From: Siphonodentalium dalli
Lineage: Eukaryota > Mollusca > Scaphopoda > Gadilida > Siphonodentaliidae
Assembly: GCA_032622095.1 (NCBI GenBank)
Contig: CP136067.1
Location: 82,980,705-83,044,704, forward strand
Length of the DNA stretch: 64,000 nucleotides
Direction: 5' to 3'
Shown: positions 21,670 through 32,519 of the stretch, one piece after another
Layout of the letters: each line of letters opens with the position of its first letter
How positions within the stretch are numbered: the stretch's first letter is position 1
Translations under genes and position numbers: made by a program
The notes under the pieces: generated by a model
Seen by the model: only the letters and a program-made list of their open reading frames with translations
Databases searched by the model: none
What the model was told of the DNA's origin: nothing

Positions 21670-23360
21670 GGATAGGATAGGATAGGATAATTTATTTACA
21701 ATATACATGAATTATACAATGGCAGAAATACATAATAAGGTAAAGCAGTATATTGTCGGGGGTAGCCTAGCCCTATCGGGCTGTCTTCCTGCTGCCCCCT
21801 AAAACAGGTATAAATAATAGAATATATAGATGCTTGTATCCATATCCACGCACACGTACAGACTATAATCATATATGAAACTTTGTAGAATCCAGTACTT
21901 AGGGCATAACAAACACAAGTATTGGTGTGGTTGTGAGCCAATCCAGACGAGTTATAAGATCGAAAATGTATTATCTCTCCATATGAATGTTTTGAACTGT
22001 TCAGGTTTTCTAAACATATGACTATTTCCGTTCCAGTTCCAGTTCCATGGGTTTATTAGGAACAAAACAGTTAGTTTTGTGTTGCTACAACGGATTCAGG
22101 CGAGAGATACCACCATTTTTTGTTCGGTAAACACAATGAGGATCTATAAGATCGCCGGGAAGTCTCTTTGTTGAGTGAGGTTCTGGGATAATTCAGATTA
22201 ACAATATTACATATATGTAATGTTCTATGTATGTCTAGCGGTATAGGGTCATAGCCACGTTAGAGTAATCATAATAATATACGGTAGCATCTATGATGTA
22301 TGGTAGTGTATGGGCATGCTAGGAACGAGAATGCGATGTGTGTCCACTTACAGGTACGTTGTGAAGAACATTATTCGAGTAGATTTAGGATTATGTATAG
22401 CGTATGACTATTAATGTTCGTTGTATTATAGAGCACAATCGGGACATCCTTTGTTTTTACAGCGTACATTTTCTGGGTAATTTCTCAGCATGGCTATCTG
22501 TAAGCGCTTCTTCAATGTGTGCCTGCTTTGGCAAGAAGTATAGACTTTTTCCATATTGTTCCATGTTGTGGGGAAGGCGTGGTGGGGTAGGTTTCCTGAC
22601 CAGTCAGTTCTAGGAAGTTCCAACAGTACGGGATTCGGGTGTCTTGGGGTTGATTTTGCTCGTTTGTTGTACATCATTCCAAAAGACGCAGGCAGACGGT
22701 TATAACACCAGTCATGCATGAAAATTGAGGAATTGAGAGTGTGTAAGTCATATATTTTAAAGATATTCTCTCTTTTAAATAGTGGATCTGTGTGACTCCT
22801 GTACTTCTTATTGCATATTATACGCAATGCTCGTTTTTGTAATAGGAATATTTTCTTGACTTCCGGAACATGACCCCATATTTGGATACCATAAACTAAG
22901 TGGCTTTGAATCAGAGCATAGTACAATGTTTTCAATGCTTTACTTGGGAAAAAGTTTTTCACCTTATTGATGCAGTAGATTGCATGTGATATTTTGGAGC
23001 AGATTACGGATATGTGCTTTTTGAATGTCAAGTTCTCATCAATGTGGATACCTAAGAATTTTGTCGAGGATTCACGCCCAAGATTTCTTATTCGGTTCAA
23101 TTCAATGTTATTTAGCTTTAATTTCAAAGTATTCCATTTTTTGTCATTGTTTTGTGGGTGTAAAAGCATATAATTGCTTTTATTAATATTAATTAAAAGT
23201 TTATTGCAGCAGCACCAATCGGATACATTGGCTAATTCATTGTTGACGTAACTTTGTACTAGTTCGCCATCTTTACCGCTTGTGAACAGTGTGGTGTCAT
23301 CTGCATACGATAATATGTCCATTGTTGTAGAATTTACCATATCATAGCTTATCACGTGAA
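21670..23360 (-). mobile_element. 5'-truncated LINE with (TATCC)n 3' tail
   Basis: The minus-strand RT frame (22426-23340) is followed by about 0.75 kb of 3' untranslated sequence ending in four ggata units (21670-21690 on the plus strand), a short-tandem-repeat tail typical of several LINE clades. The copy begins within the RT domain just upstream of YADD, so everything 5' (ORF1, endonuclease, early RT blocks) is missing. The truncation point lies near 23340-23420, next to the DNA element that starts at 23431. Confidence 0.8.
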
Positions 23361-23436
23361 CATGCATGGCGCTCTTCGTACAATAGCATGACCATGACCG
23401 TGTTCTGCTGAAGTTAATATACTTATATATGGGCAT
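22426..23436 (-). pseudogene. LINE reverse transcriptase, C-terminal part
   Basis: An open frame of 336 codons, protein-like from about residue 33 on. It holds the RT catalytic motif SYADDTTLF (residues 43-51), the LININKSNYMLLHP block, KFLGIHIDENLTFKKHI, then SHLVYGIQIWGHVPEVKKI and LLQKRALRIICNKKYRSHTD, ending in a short Cys-containing tail. This is the thumb and downstream order of non-LTR retrotransposon RTs of the jockey/CR1/RTE-like group; the clade is not settled. The frame is intact to its stop, but fingers and endonuclease are absent, so it cannot be active by itself. The first ~30 residues are probably flanking sequence read by chance. Confidence 0.85.
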
Positions 23437-23809
23437 TTTTCAAAAAAAGTGGCCTATTTCTGTCCATCACCATTTATTTGTAGAAAAGTTTATTAATGAT
23501 CACATTTGTTTATTTTGAGATATAATATGGGATGGGGTCAACTTGTTGCAGACCCTATATCATGCGCTCCTTGATATCTCTACAATCCAGAGGCTCGTAA
23601 TATGGCAAAAATGGCCATTTATGCCTGTCTCATTTTCCGAAATCTCCCCAAAAACAGACATTTTTGTATAAAATATGACCATTAAATACCACTTTATTAG
23701 ACAATTTGCATCATATGTAACACGCCTGATCATAAATTCACAAAATATGCACAATTTTTACCAAGTCAAGTAACATAATTTAGGTCACAAAACTGTCCCA
23801 CGATTGGTG

Positions 23810-24413
23810 GTCCCTACTGTTTCCAAGAGAGAAACACATAATACAACAGTCCTGGAATTGGCCAATGAGGAAGTGCAAATTGGTTTCCAGTACTACTCAT
23901 CAATACACATGGCTAAACAACTGTTATCCGCTGGTCGGTGCAATTAATTTGCCCGTAATTGACAGTATCATTCATCAGACAGGTGAGTACATTGGGAGTG
24001 TGTCACTACTGTTACCGATAGATACAGGTCTGTGAGTTTGTTATTACACAAATGTTTCTCTTCTTAGTTTTGTCCAATGTGATCCCCGTGAGGCAACACA
24101 TACAGTTTGTTACATAACAATGGACGACCGGTGGGAATCCCCTTTATAAACCCGAAACATCCCTACTGTTACCGTCCCTACTGTTACCTTTTAAATTGTA
24201 ACAGCAGGGAACACTTTGGTAACAGCATGGACAAAATTTAAAAAAATGGCTTGAGTAAGTATTAGTTTGCATGTCGTAATGATTTTGACATCACCATGCT
24301 CTGGTTCCTGTCTTTTAACATCAATATTTTCACAGATTTTACTCATCATTCCTGTCTTAGTCAGATAATGCTGGATGTGGTAACAGGAGGGACATTGCAG
24401 TAACAGCAGTGAC
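23810..24413. repeat. Left cluster of the 15-bp subterminal motif
   Basis: Plus-orientation copies near 23810, 24002, 24159 and 24174; minus-orientation copies near 24198, 24218, 24379 and 24400. The best ones read gtccctactgttacc and ggtaacaggagggac. All plus copies precede all minus copies, so the cluster is itself inverted about its middle. Confidence 0.85.
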
Positions 24414-26109
24414 AATAGATTACACAGTTGTTATTCTTGGCAGTGAATTGACATATATTTGTATTTCCTTGCAGAACGCCTTCCATTTATTTCTTCCACA
24501 CACTCATTTTGATATAGAATGTTTTCTATTATACTTGATTGAGAATGCAATGATCAAACAGTTTTCACATAAATTCACTTAGGGCCAATTCCCATGCCCA
24601 ACACAAACCCGTGTAAACTGTCAGATATAGACACACACCTGATCAAGTGCTCCTGCTAATATGCTATGATGCTGGTAGACCTGCTGATATGCTATGATTT
24701 CAAAAACTCACGAAATTGAATTACTGCGGTCATGCACAAGGTACATGTATGTGAAAAGTCATTTAATTGTGAGGTACTATATTCTAATTCCAAACAAAGT
24801 ATCTCCATCATTCCGCAGCGATTCCATTATTCATCTACGACATACACGAAATATACAGAGTTTACTATAATCAGTATTTAACGAGACCGCTACTCGTGTG
24901 TAAACAAATAGCAATGAGAAAACGGTGTCAACTGGATATTAGCTATCAACATACTAGTAGTAAAAGTTGCACTACCATTGTACATGACCACCTGCCATGC
25001 TGCAGAAGTCAGAAGTTGTCAATCTAAATCTGTCTGGTAACCAAATCAAAATCTATTTTAAAGCCAGTTACAGAAGGTGGGGGGGGGGGGGGTCTGCAAT
25101 TTTGTTTCGAACACTAGGCGGGTGGGTGGGTGAATCTTTCAGCAGCCCGACTGACACATTTTTTCCTGGCCCTGTAATTTTTTTCCTCGAGTCAATTGTC
25201 TTCAAAATGATGGGACAAAAGGTTTTAAGACTGCTTATATTACATGTATGTAATAGGTATGTACTTAACTCTTGGTAGGGGGGTTTGAGTTCACCATCAG
25301 TTAATAATGAGGGATGACACCAAGTGGCAATAAAAAGGTCAGCTTGCTAAATGTTTTCATCAAGGATCTATCAATGCACATTGACACGGAAAGGCTCAGA
25401 TTTAAATAGTTTTAATAAAAATTATTTATTCAACCTGATATAAATGAAAACAACACATATTTTTCATAAATGTCAATCCATCAGCATACCATACAGACCA
25501 CATTTATTGGAGACTTGTTTTGAAACATTACAGTCTTGTTGGTAAATAAAAGAAGGAATGCTTCGATAATCATTATATGGAACATTGATCAGATAAGATC
25601 ATGAGAACTGAGTAAATAGTCATTTGAAGCAGTTTGGAGGGGTGGATCCCTATCACAGAATGGGAAAACAATTAGGGGGTGGTGAGTACCAACAGGGCAG
25701 AAAAATAAAAAAGTGCCTAACGTCCGGAAATGTTTTTCTGACCCCTCCCCCTGATTACAGTGGAATTTCAAACAAAACGTATTTTGTTCACGATACGACA
25801 GATGTACGCATGTATGTGTCGGACAAAGGTAATTTTATCAAATTTTGCGCAGTGTGTCAATGAACATCGTGCGAAATGTATTATTGTATTATCATTTCAA
25901 TACTATATTTAAACACAATGTTCATGTGTGTCTTGCTTATTGTCACTCTGTATTGTATCAATATGCCATTTATACCAGTATATGATCTCTGTTTATAGTT
26001 AAAATTGTCACACAGTTCTGCAATAATACATCATACGAAAAATAAATCTACGGTTATAGTCTGACAACAAATATGAATTGCCAATATGCTATAGTTATAA
26101 TACGCTAAT
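24414..26109. other. Motif-free centre of the 3.6-kb element
   Basis: No copies of the 15-bp motif, no tandem structure and no transposase-like frame. A 13-G run lies near 25079-25092. Short open frames here are unremarkable. Confidence 0.55.
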
Positions 26110-26831
26110 GTCCTTCCTGTTACCGGAGACCAATTGCGGCGTGTATGTCATAAATTTCATCAACTGCACCTATATTTGACGATCATAGCGTTAGCTTTTA
26201 GTTATCCTATGCCGGGTCACATACTATATTGTGTTGTTGGTCACATTTGGTATGTGTGTGTCCTTCCTGTTACTACCAGTCCTTCCTGTTACCAAATGAT
26301 AGGCTAATATGCATCAGACTATCGTTTAATACATTTTGTTTCCAGGTCTGGTACGCATTTGGTCTTGTTCACTTATGGAAAGTGACATTTTGTTTTATTG
26401 TTGGAAATAATGTTTCCACAAGTATGTTCATAATAAAACTGTCCCTTCTGTTATGTCAAGTGTCTCTCCTGTTACTGGCTTGTCCCATCTGTTACCGTCG
26501 AGTTTTTCTGTCGTATCGAGATTAATTTGAATTGGATTCCCTCATCCCGATAGAATTGTGGAGTATTTACCTTAATCTTCGGAAAATATATGGCCATAAT
26601 CAAACAGAAATGCACATCATTCCAGGTCGAGAAAACTTGATACCTGGATATCGGAAATTTATGCATATCACATATACATTATCAGAACTCGTTATACTCA
26701 TCATATTTTGGTGTTTATTTTTGCAAATTCTGATTACCACACAATGCACATGTTGCACATATGTTATTTTTCACCTCTATATCACTCAAAATCATATTTA
26801 CATTGAAAAACATAATGGCAACAGTAGGGAC
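26110..26831. repeat. Right cluster of the 15-bp subterminal motif
   Basis: Plus-orientation copies near 26110, 26260, 26279, 26441, 26462 and 26482 (forms gtccttcctgttacc, gtcccttctgttatg, gtcccatctgttacc) and one minus copy near 26817 (ggcaacagtagggac). Confidence 0.85.
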
Positions 26832-27211
26832 ACTAGGTGTGTGTGCATCGTCATTGGACCTGATTCGGACAGGATATAAGGGTAATTAAGGTTGCATTTT
26901 ACTATCCTCTGATCTACTGGATACCCTCAACCACGAAAAGCGACTAAAATATGTTCTCTCGTTGAAATAATTTTTTGATTCTTGAATACCCAAATCGGCC
27001 ACATTTTTTGAAAAATGCCCATATATGCCACTTGGTTGGGGTAGATTATCACGATGCATGAATGCGGCATGGTATATACTATTTGTGGGATATAGACAGA
27101 CTGATCTGATAACTCCTAGTCGAATATAACTGGAACAGTTTGGGGCATTATGATTTATTACACGCTTGTTCCTAGAAGTACATTGTTATTGCTGTTCCAT
27201 ATTTACAAATC

Positions 27212-27235
27212 CGTATGGAACGTACGTTCCATACG
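27212..27235. repeat. 24-bp perfect palindrome
   Basis: The left half is cgtatggaacgt and the right half is its exact reverse complement, with no spacer. It is followed by ttgacgtaaaatgacgtcct, which carries two tgacgt words. Confidence 0.9.
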
Positions 27236-28670
27236 CATCTCGTTGACGTAAAATGACGTCCTTTACGTTCGCCTCAACCATGAAACTGTATACTATCACT
27301 GGTCCATACCAGCCTACTGTGTTCATGCCAAGGCATAGTTGTTCTACTGGGCGAATCACTTTGTGTGGCTATCACCAATTAACTCAACACGAGGAAAGCC
27401 AAGAACCAGATACACAATTTCGCCTGTTTTCGGGGATCTAGTCTGGTGTATGATAATGTTAATTTCAACTGAATAAATATGTCCTGGGAGGTTAATAACT
27501 TATAGTAACGTCTCAAAACTTCACATATGCTTTGCAAGTGGTTGGACTACTTTGTTGAATACCATCATCCATATTTCAGAAACTGGTATTCACAATATCA
27601 CTTTCAGCTTGATATGGGACACTACCACTTATACTGATATATTCCCAACCTATTTTAATCTGCCGTTGTTATCAATGCGATTGAAACTTGCTAAGATCAA
27701 CTAAACGAGGTGCAAATTGTGAAAGTAGCCGATTAACCTAATTCCCCATGACGGAATGCCAGGGCGATATTTGGTGGTGTAACGAACACTGACTTTTGTA
27801 TTTTGACTGCCATTTTGGTATCCATCTTGGGTGAAATTGAACAGTTCTGTTGAAATGTGATAATAATTCCGTATGTGGCACGAATATATCGTTCCCATCA
27901 CTGAATTCCGCTTATTTCTTTTAAATCTATTGCTACAATATCGGAATTGATTTTTGACAAGAAGCTATAATTCGGTTGTCTAAAGTGGATTTTTGACATA
28001 TCGAGCATGTTTTGTACAGTACAATTGGTGCACTACATTACCGAAGCAATAAGTAAACACATAAGTGTCACAGTTCGCAGTCGCTACCAATCGGAAGGAC
28101 AGTTACATGATATTCTTCAAAATCTCAAAATTGTTGATTTTCTGGTGCCATTTTGGCAGCCATCTTTGACTGGAATCAAATTTTCTCGTAAATTTGGGTA
28201 CTGTACTTTGAGAACTACTATTACTGAATTGCCCTAACTGAAAAAAATATATAACAATTAAGAAATATGCACAGAATTCGTCAGTTCTCAGGACAACCCT
28301 ACATCTAAACTGAACTGACAATGACGTCATCTTTGTCACGTCATAATTCTCTCCAGTCGCGGACCCATGAATTCTAACAAACTTGTTCTGACAAAGTAAG
28401 CGATACCCTATCATAATATCATGGTCTCTACATTTGTTAAAAAAATTCCCACAAAACTACATAAGCGACTCTACTAATGACGTAAAAGGCGGGTTAAAAC
28501 TAATTTACAATGGAATAACGCTTGCTGTCGTGGACAATTGCCCCACCTCGCTGTGGTGCGACCGACCAATAAAATGTAGCAACTCTACCGTGGATTACCA
28601 CTTAAATATATGCATTAGGAGTTATTGGAAATATGAACATAGCTCTCTGGCAGGGAATTGTCCCGTATGG
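27236..28670. other. No gene recognised
   Basis: Unstructured sequence upstream of the PAN exon. It holds two inverted gccattttgg / ccatctt words (27808-27835 and 28146-28165) of the aagatggc family. No domain-like frame. Confidence 0.45.
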
Positions 28671-28675
28671 ATAGT

Positions 28676-28684
28676 CTATATAAT
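28676..28684 (+). promoter_or_regulatory. TATA box of the PAN-domain gene
   Basis: ctatataat, 68 bp upstream of the ATG at 28752. A candidate initiator, gtcagtcc, lies near 28722, slightly far at about 45 bp; a start near 28710 is equally possible. Support is positional. Confidence 0.45.
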
Positions 28685-28751
28685 TATTGCGCAGCTTGGT
28701 TTGTATCTGCCTCCATAACACCGTCAGTCCCAAAGATACTCGTAACCGAAG

Positions 28752-29015
28752 ATGCACGGAAACGACATGGGTCTATGTATGTTCTGTGTTTCTTTCGTCT
28801 TATTGATTATCCCATGCATATTTTCATCTGACGACATCGGAACGTTTGGTACTATTGCAATGATGTTTTCTTCTAACATTTTACGGTGTGAAAAACTGTG
28901 CGAGAGACAGTCACTATGTGCATACATCGGCTACAACGTGAAGTCAAGAACTTGTGCTCTGCTATCGACGAAGTTTGATAATAATAACGGATGGACGTTC
29001 AGAAGAGTTGATCGG
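28752..29015 (+). CDS. First coding exon: signal peptide plus PAN/apple domain
   Basis: 88 codons from ATG to a donor CGG|GTAAAG. A hydrophobic stretch at residues 7-26 is a signal peptide or signal anchor. Residues about 40-88 look like a PAN/apple domain: LRCEKLCERQSLCAYIGY followed by SRTCALLSTKF, with cysteines 46, 50, 56 and 68 in the CxxxCxxxxxC...C arrangement common in molluscan PAN_1 proteins. The exon ends in phase 0. PAN domains mediate protein or glycan binding outside the cell. Further exons are not identified; a MITE begins 22 bp after the donor. The lectin exon at 61988 is on the same strand but needs a phase-1 partner, so a direct splice between them is not supported. The open frame that continues past the donor into the MITE is not protein-like. 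Confidence 0.7.
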
Positions 29016-29037
29016 GTAAAGTATACATATACATTAA

Positions 29038-29480
29038 CCCTTTCAGTGCCAGGTCCGATTTTTCTATCAACCCATATACCCTGTGCCAATGCATTCTCTT
29101 ATATATGCGAGTCGACCATATGTCGCCTCGCATATATAAGAGAATGCATTGGCCTAACAATTTTTCATCATTTGTTATTATTTTTTACAATTTTGTACAA
29201 TTTTAATATATATATATATTCTTTAACAGACTTATTTTGTAGGTTTAGTGCCAGGGAATCTTACGTTTTTCATGGGCATCAAAATTATTACTATGAATAC
29301 TTGGTGATAGTTTTGAGTTATAACATGTCCCTAAGGTTTTATCCAGTTTGTTTTTAAATTCGCTATAGCATGCTTAAGCATACCCCAAAAAATCTAAAAA
29401 AAATGTTTTAATTTTTTTTAGGGCCGATTTTACAGACCGTAAATTAGGGCCGATGAGGTCGGCCCCTGGCACTGAAAGGG
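29038..29480. mobile_element. TTAA-type MITE, ccctttcagtgcca family
   Basis: TTAA at 29034-29037 and 29481-29484 flanks termini ccctttcagtgccagg and (reverse-complemented) ccctttcagtgccagg. The element is 443 bp, contains the 69-bp hairpin (29085-29153) and T-rich filler, and encodes no transposase. The same terminal repeat is found at 12839-13056. It sits in the intron right after the PAN exon. Confidence 0.93.
29085..29153. repeat. Recurrent 69-bp hairpin inside a MITE
   Basis: The left arm begins gccaatgcattctcttatat and the right arm is its near-exact reverse complement; the arms include a gtcgacc / ggtcgcc step close to the apex. Almost identical hairpins occur at 34759, 34908, 55206 and 55418. 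Confidence 0.95.
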
Positions 29481-29484
29481 TTAA

Positions 29485-30055
29485 AGACGCACGTCCGATT
29501 TGACACCAAATTAGTCAATATGTTCTAAAGCCAGTTTTCAGTTTATAGGGCAAAAGAGAATTGACATCGCGAAACTCAACAAAAGCATCCGCAACGAAGT
29601 AGTACATATTACGTCGTAGTGGTCATTAAAACCTTCTGGTAATGGTCTCATGGGTGGAACGGGTGTGGTTCAGTTTAACATTGAAATTATGTCAATGCAA
29701 TTTGTAAGGAGGATTAAGATTGGTCGACAAAACAAATACATTCCAATACGTTCTCCAGATGTACCATGGTTACATTTTAGAATAAAAGTATCTTGTTTGC
29801 AGACGCCAAGAATATACTGTGCGAAGAAATATATTAATTAATATAATAATACAGCGTAGATAATATGTATTCCGGTCTGGGTGTGCCGGATTATGACCGA
29901 GAATGAGATGATGACGAAGTTGCCTATTTTTATCCGATTGTAACACCTTTATAGACTTGTTGCGAAAATCTATAAAAGTGTTACAATCTTATTTATATTC
30001 TCAATTATAGAGGCTTGTACGCCACATCGTATATATACTTAAATTAAATAAAATA
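29485..30055. other. No gene; one hairpin
   Basis: Apart from a hairpin at 29936-29988 (gattgtaacacctttatag paired with its near complement), nothing was recognised. Confidence 0.5.
29936..29988. repeat. Hairpin, arms ~21 bp
   Basis: gattgtaacacc.tttatag on the left pairs with the complement in ctataaaagtgttacaatc on the right, loop about 10 bp. Confidence 0.8.
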
Positions 30056-30061
30056 CACGAC

Positions 30062-30857
30062 ACTAGCATACTGGTCCAAGCTAGTTTCACATGAAGGATC
30101 GGAGCTAGCCAAGAATATATTTCTTTTACTTAGATATATTAATGAGAGGGATACAAAACTTCAAAATAAGATGAATTGGGTATGTTTTGTAGAAGCAATT
30201 CTACATTACCTACACATGGAACATGTGTGGACAAACCAATCAGCGCTGGGCAAAGCAGAGTTGAGAAACATAAAATCGCTACTGATTAAACAGTATGAGC
30301 GCAACCTCTTTGACAACCTGAATGCTTCATCGCGTGCCATATTTTACACAGACAAAAAGCAGTCCATTAAAATGAGTCGCTATTTAGTTTATTTGCCATC
30401 TCATTTGTCTAACTACCTATTGAAAATCAGAACAGCTAATCATAAATTACCAGTAGAAAAAAATAGATGGACAAAAGAAACCACAAATTCCGCAGACAAT
30501 TTAATGTGTGTTTTATGTGAAAACAGTCTTGCGACGAATATCACTTTATCATCCTATGTCAAAAGTTACAAGTTTTATACGAAATTCACATCCCAAAATG
30601 TTACTGGGAGAACCCTAACAGGAATAAATTCATTGTTTACTCTCAATTGAATATTTGAGCCTTCTTAAAAATGTAAGCATATTTATAAAACTATCTTTAA
30701 AAAGGATACTACGTTAATGTAAATTGCATCATGGATTACAATATCATTTTGTGTGTCTGTTTTGTTATTGATATGACTTTTATGTTATGGGTGCCTTGTG
30801 TAATGTATTGCACATTCCAACTTAACTGTTGGCTTCGCTAATAAACAATCTAACTAT
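30062..30857 (+). mobile_element. 5'-truncated LINE, same family as 38.5-43.8 kb
   Basis: The translation starting near 30072 (YWSKLVSHEGSELAKN) matches the RT C-terminal region of the minus-strand LINE at about 39360-39425, and the copy continues to a shared 3' end, tggcttcgctaataaacaat (30831-30850). Only the last ~800 bp are present. The 3' end lacks a poly(A) tail. Confidence 0.88.
30072..30660 (+). pseudogene. LINE ORF2 C-terminus with zinc motif, frameshifted
   Basis: It encodes SRYLVYLPSHLSNYLLKIRT, ANHKLPVEKNRW and a CVLCENS... start of a CCHC-type motif. A frameshift near 30535 moves the rest (CDEYHF-like, then YWENPNRNKF) into another frame. The homologous intact region is at 38639-39301 on the minus strand. 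Not functional. Confidence 0.85.
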
Positions 30858-31639
30858 TTCATCCGCGCACTCTCACACCAAGCACACATTATAGACACTA
30901 AGCCGGTTTGTGTACCTTATCCTGAATTGAATAGCTTGGTTTCGTCGTTCAATGATAGTTTTGTGTGACATACTATATTGCAATGCTCAATCATTAATTA
31001 CCTATGTAGCACAGTTATCGAAATTCCACTGATCTTGGCATATCCCACAGTGTGAATAAATAATTCAGTATTCAATAAATACTGATGTTATATGAACATT
31101 ATTGCAGAAAAACCAATATCGTGCAACTCAAAGATGATTTTAAGCAATATGCTCTCAAATATAATAGTGAAACAGTGTTCACTGTCGTCGCCAGTAAGAA
31201 TAATCGATCACGATAGACCCGCTGATCGGACGGAGCGTCATGTCATGTACCATACCCCTCACAAAAATCACCACATTACGCACCCATCCTTATATGGCCT
31301 GTTCACATGACATTGCGCGAGCAACATGTCAGGAGTGTCCAATGTGACCTGGTTGACCAATATAAAAACTAATATACGAGAAAATGCACTGACATTACAC
31401 ATGAAAATCACTGGTGTGTGATCCGTGTTCACCCTGATTGATGGTCGTCGGTATATATCGGATATTCCCAAATGGGGTTACTGCGGACACCCCCATAACC
31501 GTCCCTGCGCTCGGGTTATAATTGACAAATGGTGCACGTGTCGTCTGTTCCAACAATTCACTTCGTTGGTATATTCGTATTCGTGTTCTTTTGTGTTCGC
31601 AAATGACAGGTTGACTAAATATACGATAGAGGCGATGGA
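30858..31639. other. No gene recognised
   Basis: Spacer between the LINE fragment and the next repeat. Overlapping short frames on both strands, none domain-like. Confidence 0.45.
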
Positions 31640-31985
31640 GGCGATGTGTCGACTAAAAGAAATTATTGGGACCAGTGTTTTCTCATGGCAAAACTATCAC
31701 TGATTCCGAATCCGTTTGTCGCATAACAACAAGTGGCAGTCATATATTGATGTCGGGCCTGTTTTCAAAGTCAACCCTTCAAATTTCACGACTTTTTTTT
31801 TGCCGACGACCGCGAAGTGGATAATGGAACATCAAACGCCGATATATCGCCAAGAGAATCGTCCTAAAATGAACGAGTACTCCATGTATTATTATGTTTT
31901 TGTGTTGCCTTTTCAACTCTGCTTGAAAGAACGCTATACAATAAATAGGGAAGTATGATATATCTTTGGAAATATATCAAGGCTA
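31640..31985 (+). repeat. Diverged repeat with coding-like segment, copy 1
   Basis: Homologous (about three quarters identical by eye) to the reverse complement of 38085-38516. Shared words are gaaattattgggaccagtgt, tatggcaaaactatcactga, ttccgaatccgtttgtcgc and, at the far end, the ctttcaa.cagagttgaaa block. In this copy the ORF beginning at the ATG near 31686 (MAKLSLIPNPFVA) stops almost at once. Confidence 0.75.
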
Positions 31986-32519
31986 TTTATCTTACAAATT
32001 TAGTCAATAAAGAGCAATTAGTTGAGAATATACAATGATTGATTCAAATGCGTTGTAGTTATATTTAAATCATTGTTTTTGGATATCTTTAAAAGAGAGC
32101 ATTTCAGGAATGAATTACGAACAGACAACTCACCACATTATCCCCGGGAATCGACCCCAGTCCCACCAGTCACGATTATTGTCCGTGAGCAATATATGTC
32201 CGCCACCGAATCAGGCAACAAAAACCGCGCTATTATTGTGGCCACGGCGTACATATGTAATTTGCTTCAATATTATATTGTCAAAATCCAAATGACGGAC
32301 AAAATTAGATATAGTTGTCAAAACATTATCAATCTTTATTTTAATGTTCAGAATGTCCGGAATCGAGCACACGAGTGTAATAACTATTAAGTAGATGTCA
32401 GATACCGACCACTAGTACCTATCCGAATAGAGACTAAGGCATCGTTTCCCAATATGTTGGACATAATGGCGACCAGTCTATATGTCATAGGTTCAAATTC
32501 ATCCAGCTAGTATCCAAGT
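31986..32519. other. No gene recognised
   Basis: AT-rich spacer before the minisatellite. No domain-like frame. Confidence 0.45.

Larger units (their letters stand above)
23431..27020. mobile_element. 3.6-kb DNA element with TIRs and motif clusters
   Basis: The ends are inverted repeats of about 29 bp: gggcatttttcaaaaaaagt at 23431 and gggcatttttcaaaaaatgt in reverse complement from 27020, both continuing ggcc.attt. Both ends abut ATATAT (23425-23430 and 27021-27026), which could be the target duplication or part of the palindromic flank. Inside, two clusters of a 15-bp motif close to GTCCYTNCTGTTACC lie at 23.8-24.4 and 26.1-26.8 kb. No transposase frame is visible, so it is probably non-autonomous. 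The superfamily cannot be assigned from the termini. Confidence 0.7.

Noticed and set aside
22404-22613. Plus-strand frame overlapping the LINE reverse transcriptase
   Set aside because: Antisense shadow of the RT C-terminus.
24997-25278. 93-codon frame across a 13-G run
   Set aside because: The glycine stretch and frame are caused by the homopolymer; no domain.
26229-26525. 98-codon Cys/Leu-rich plus-strand frame, possible membrane protein
   Set aside because: It lies within the right motif cluster of the 3.6-kb element and contains several motif copies. Hydrophobicity comes from T-rich sequence.
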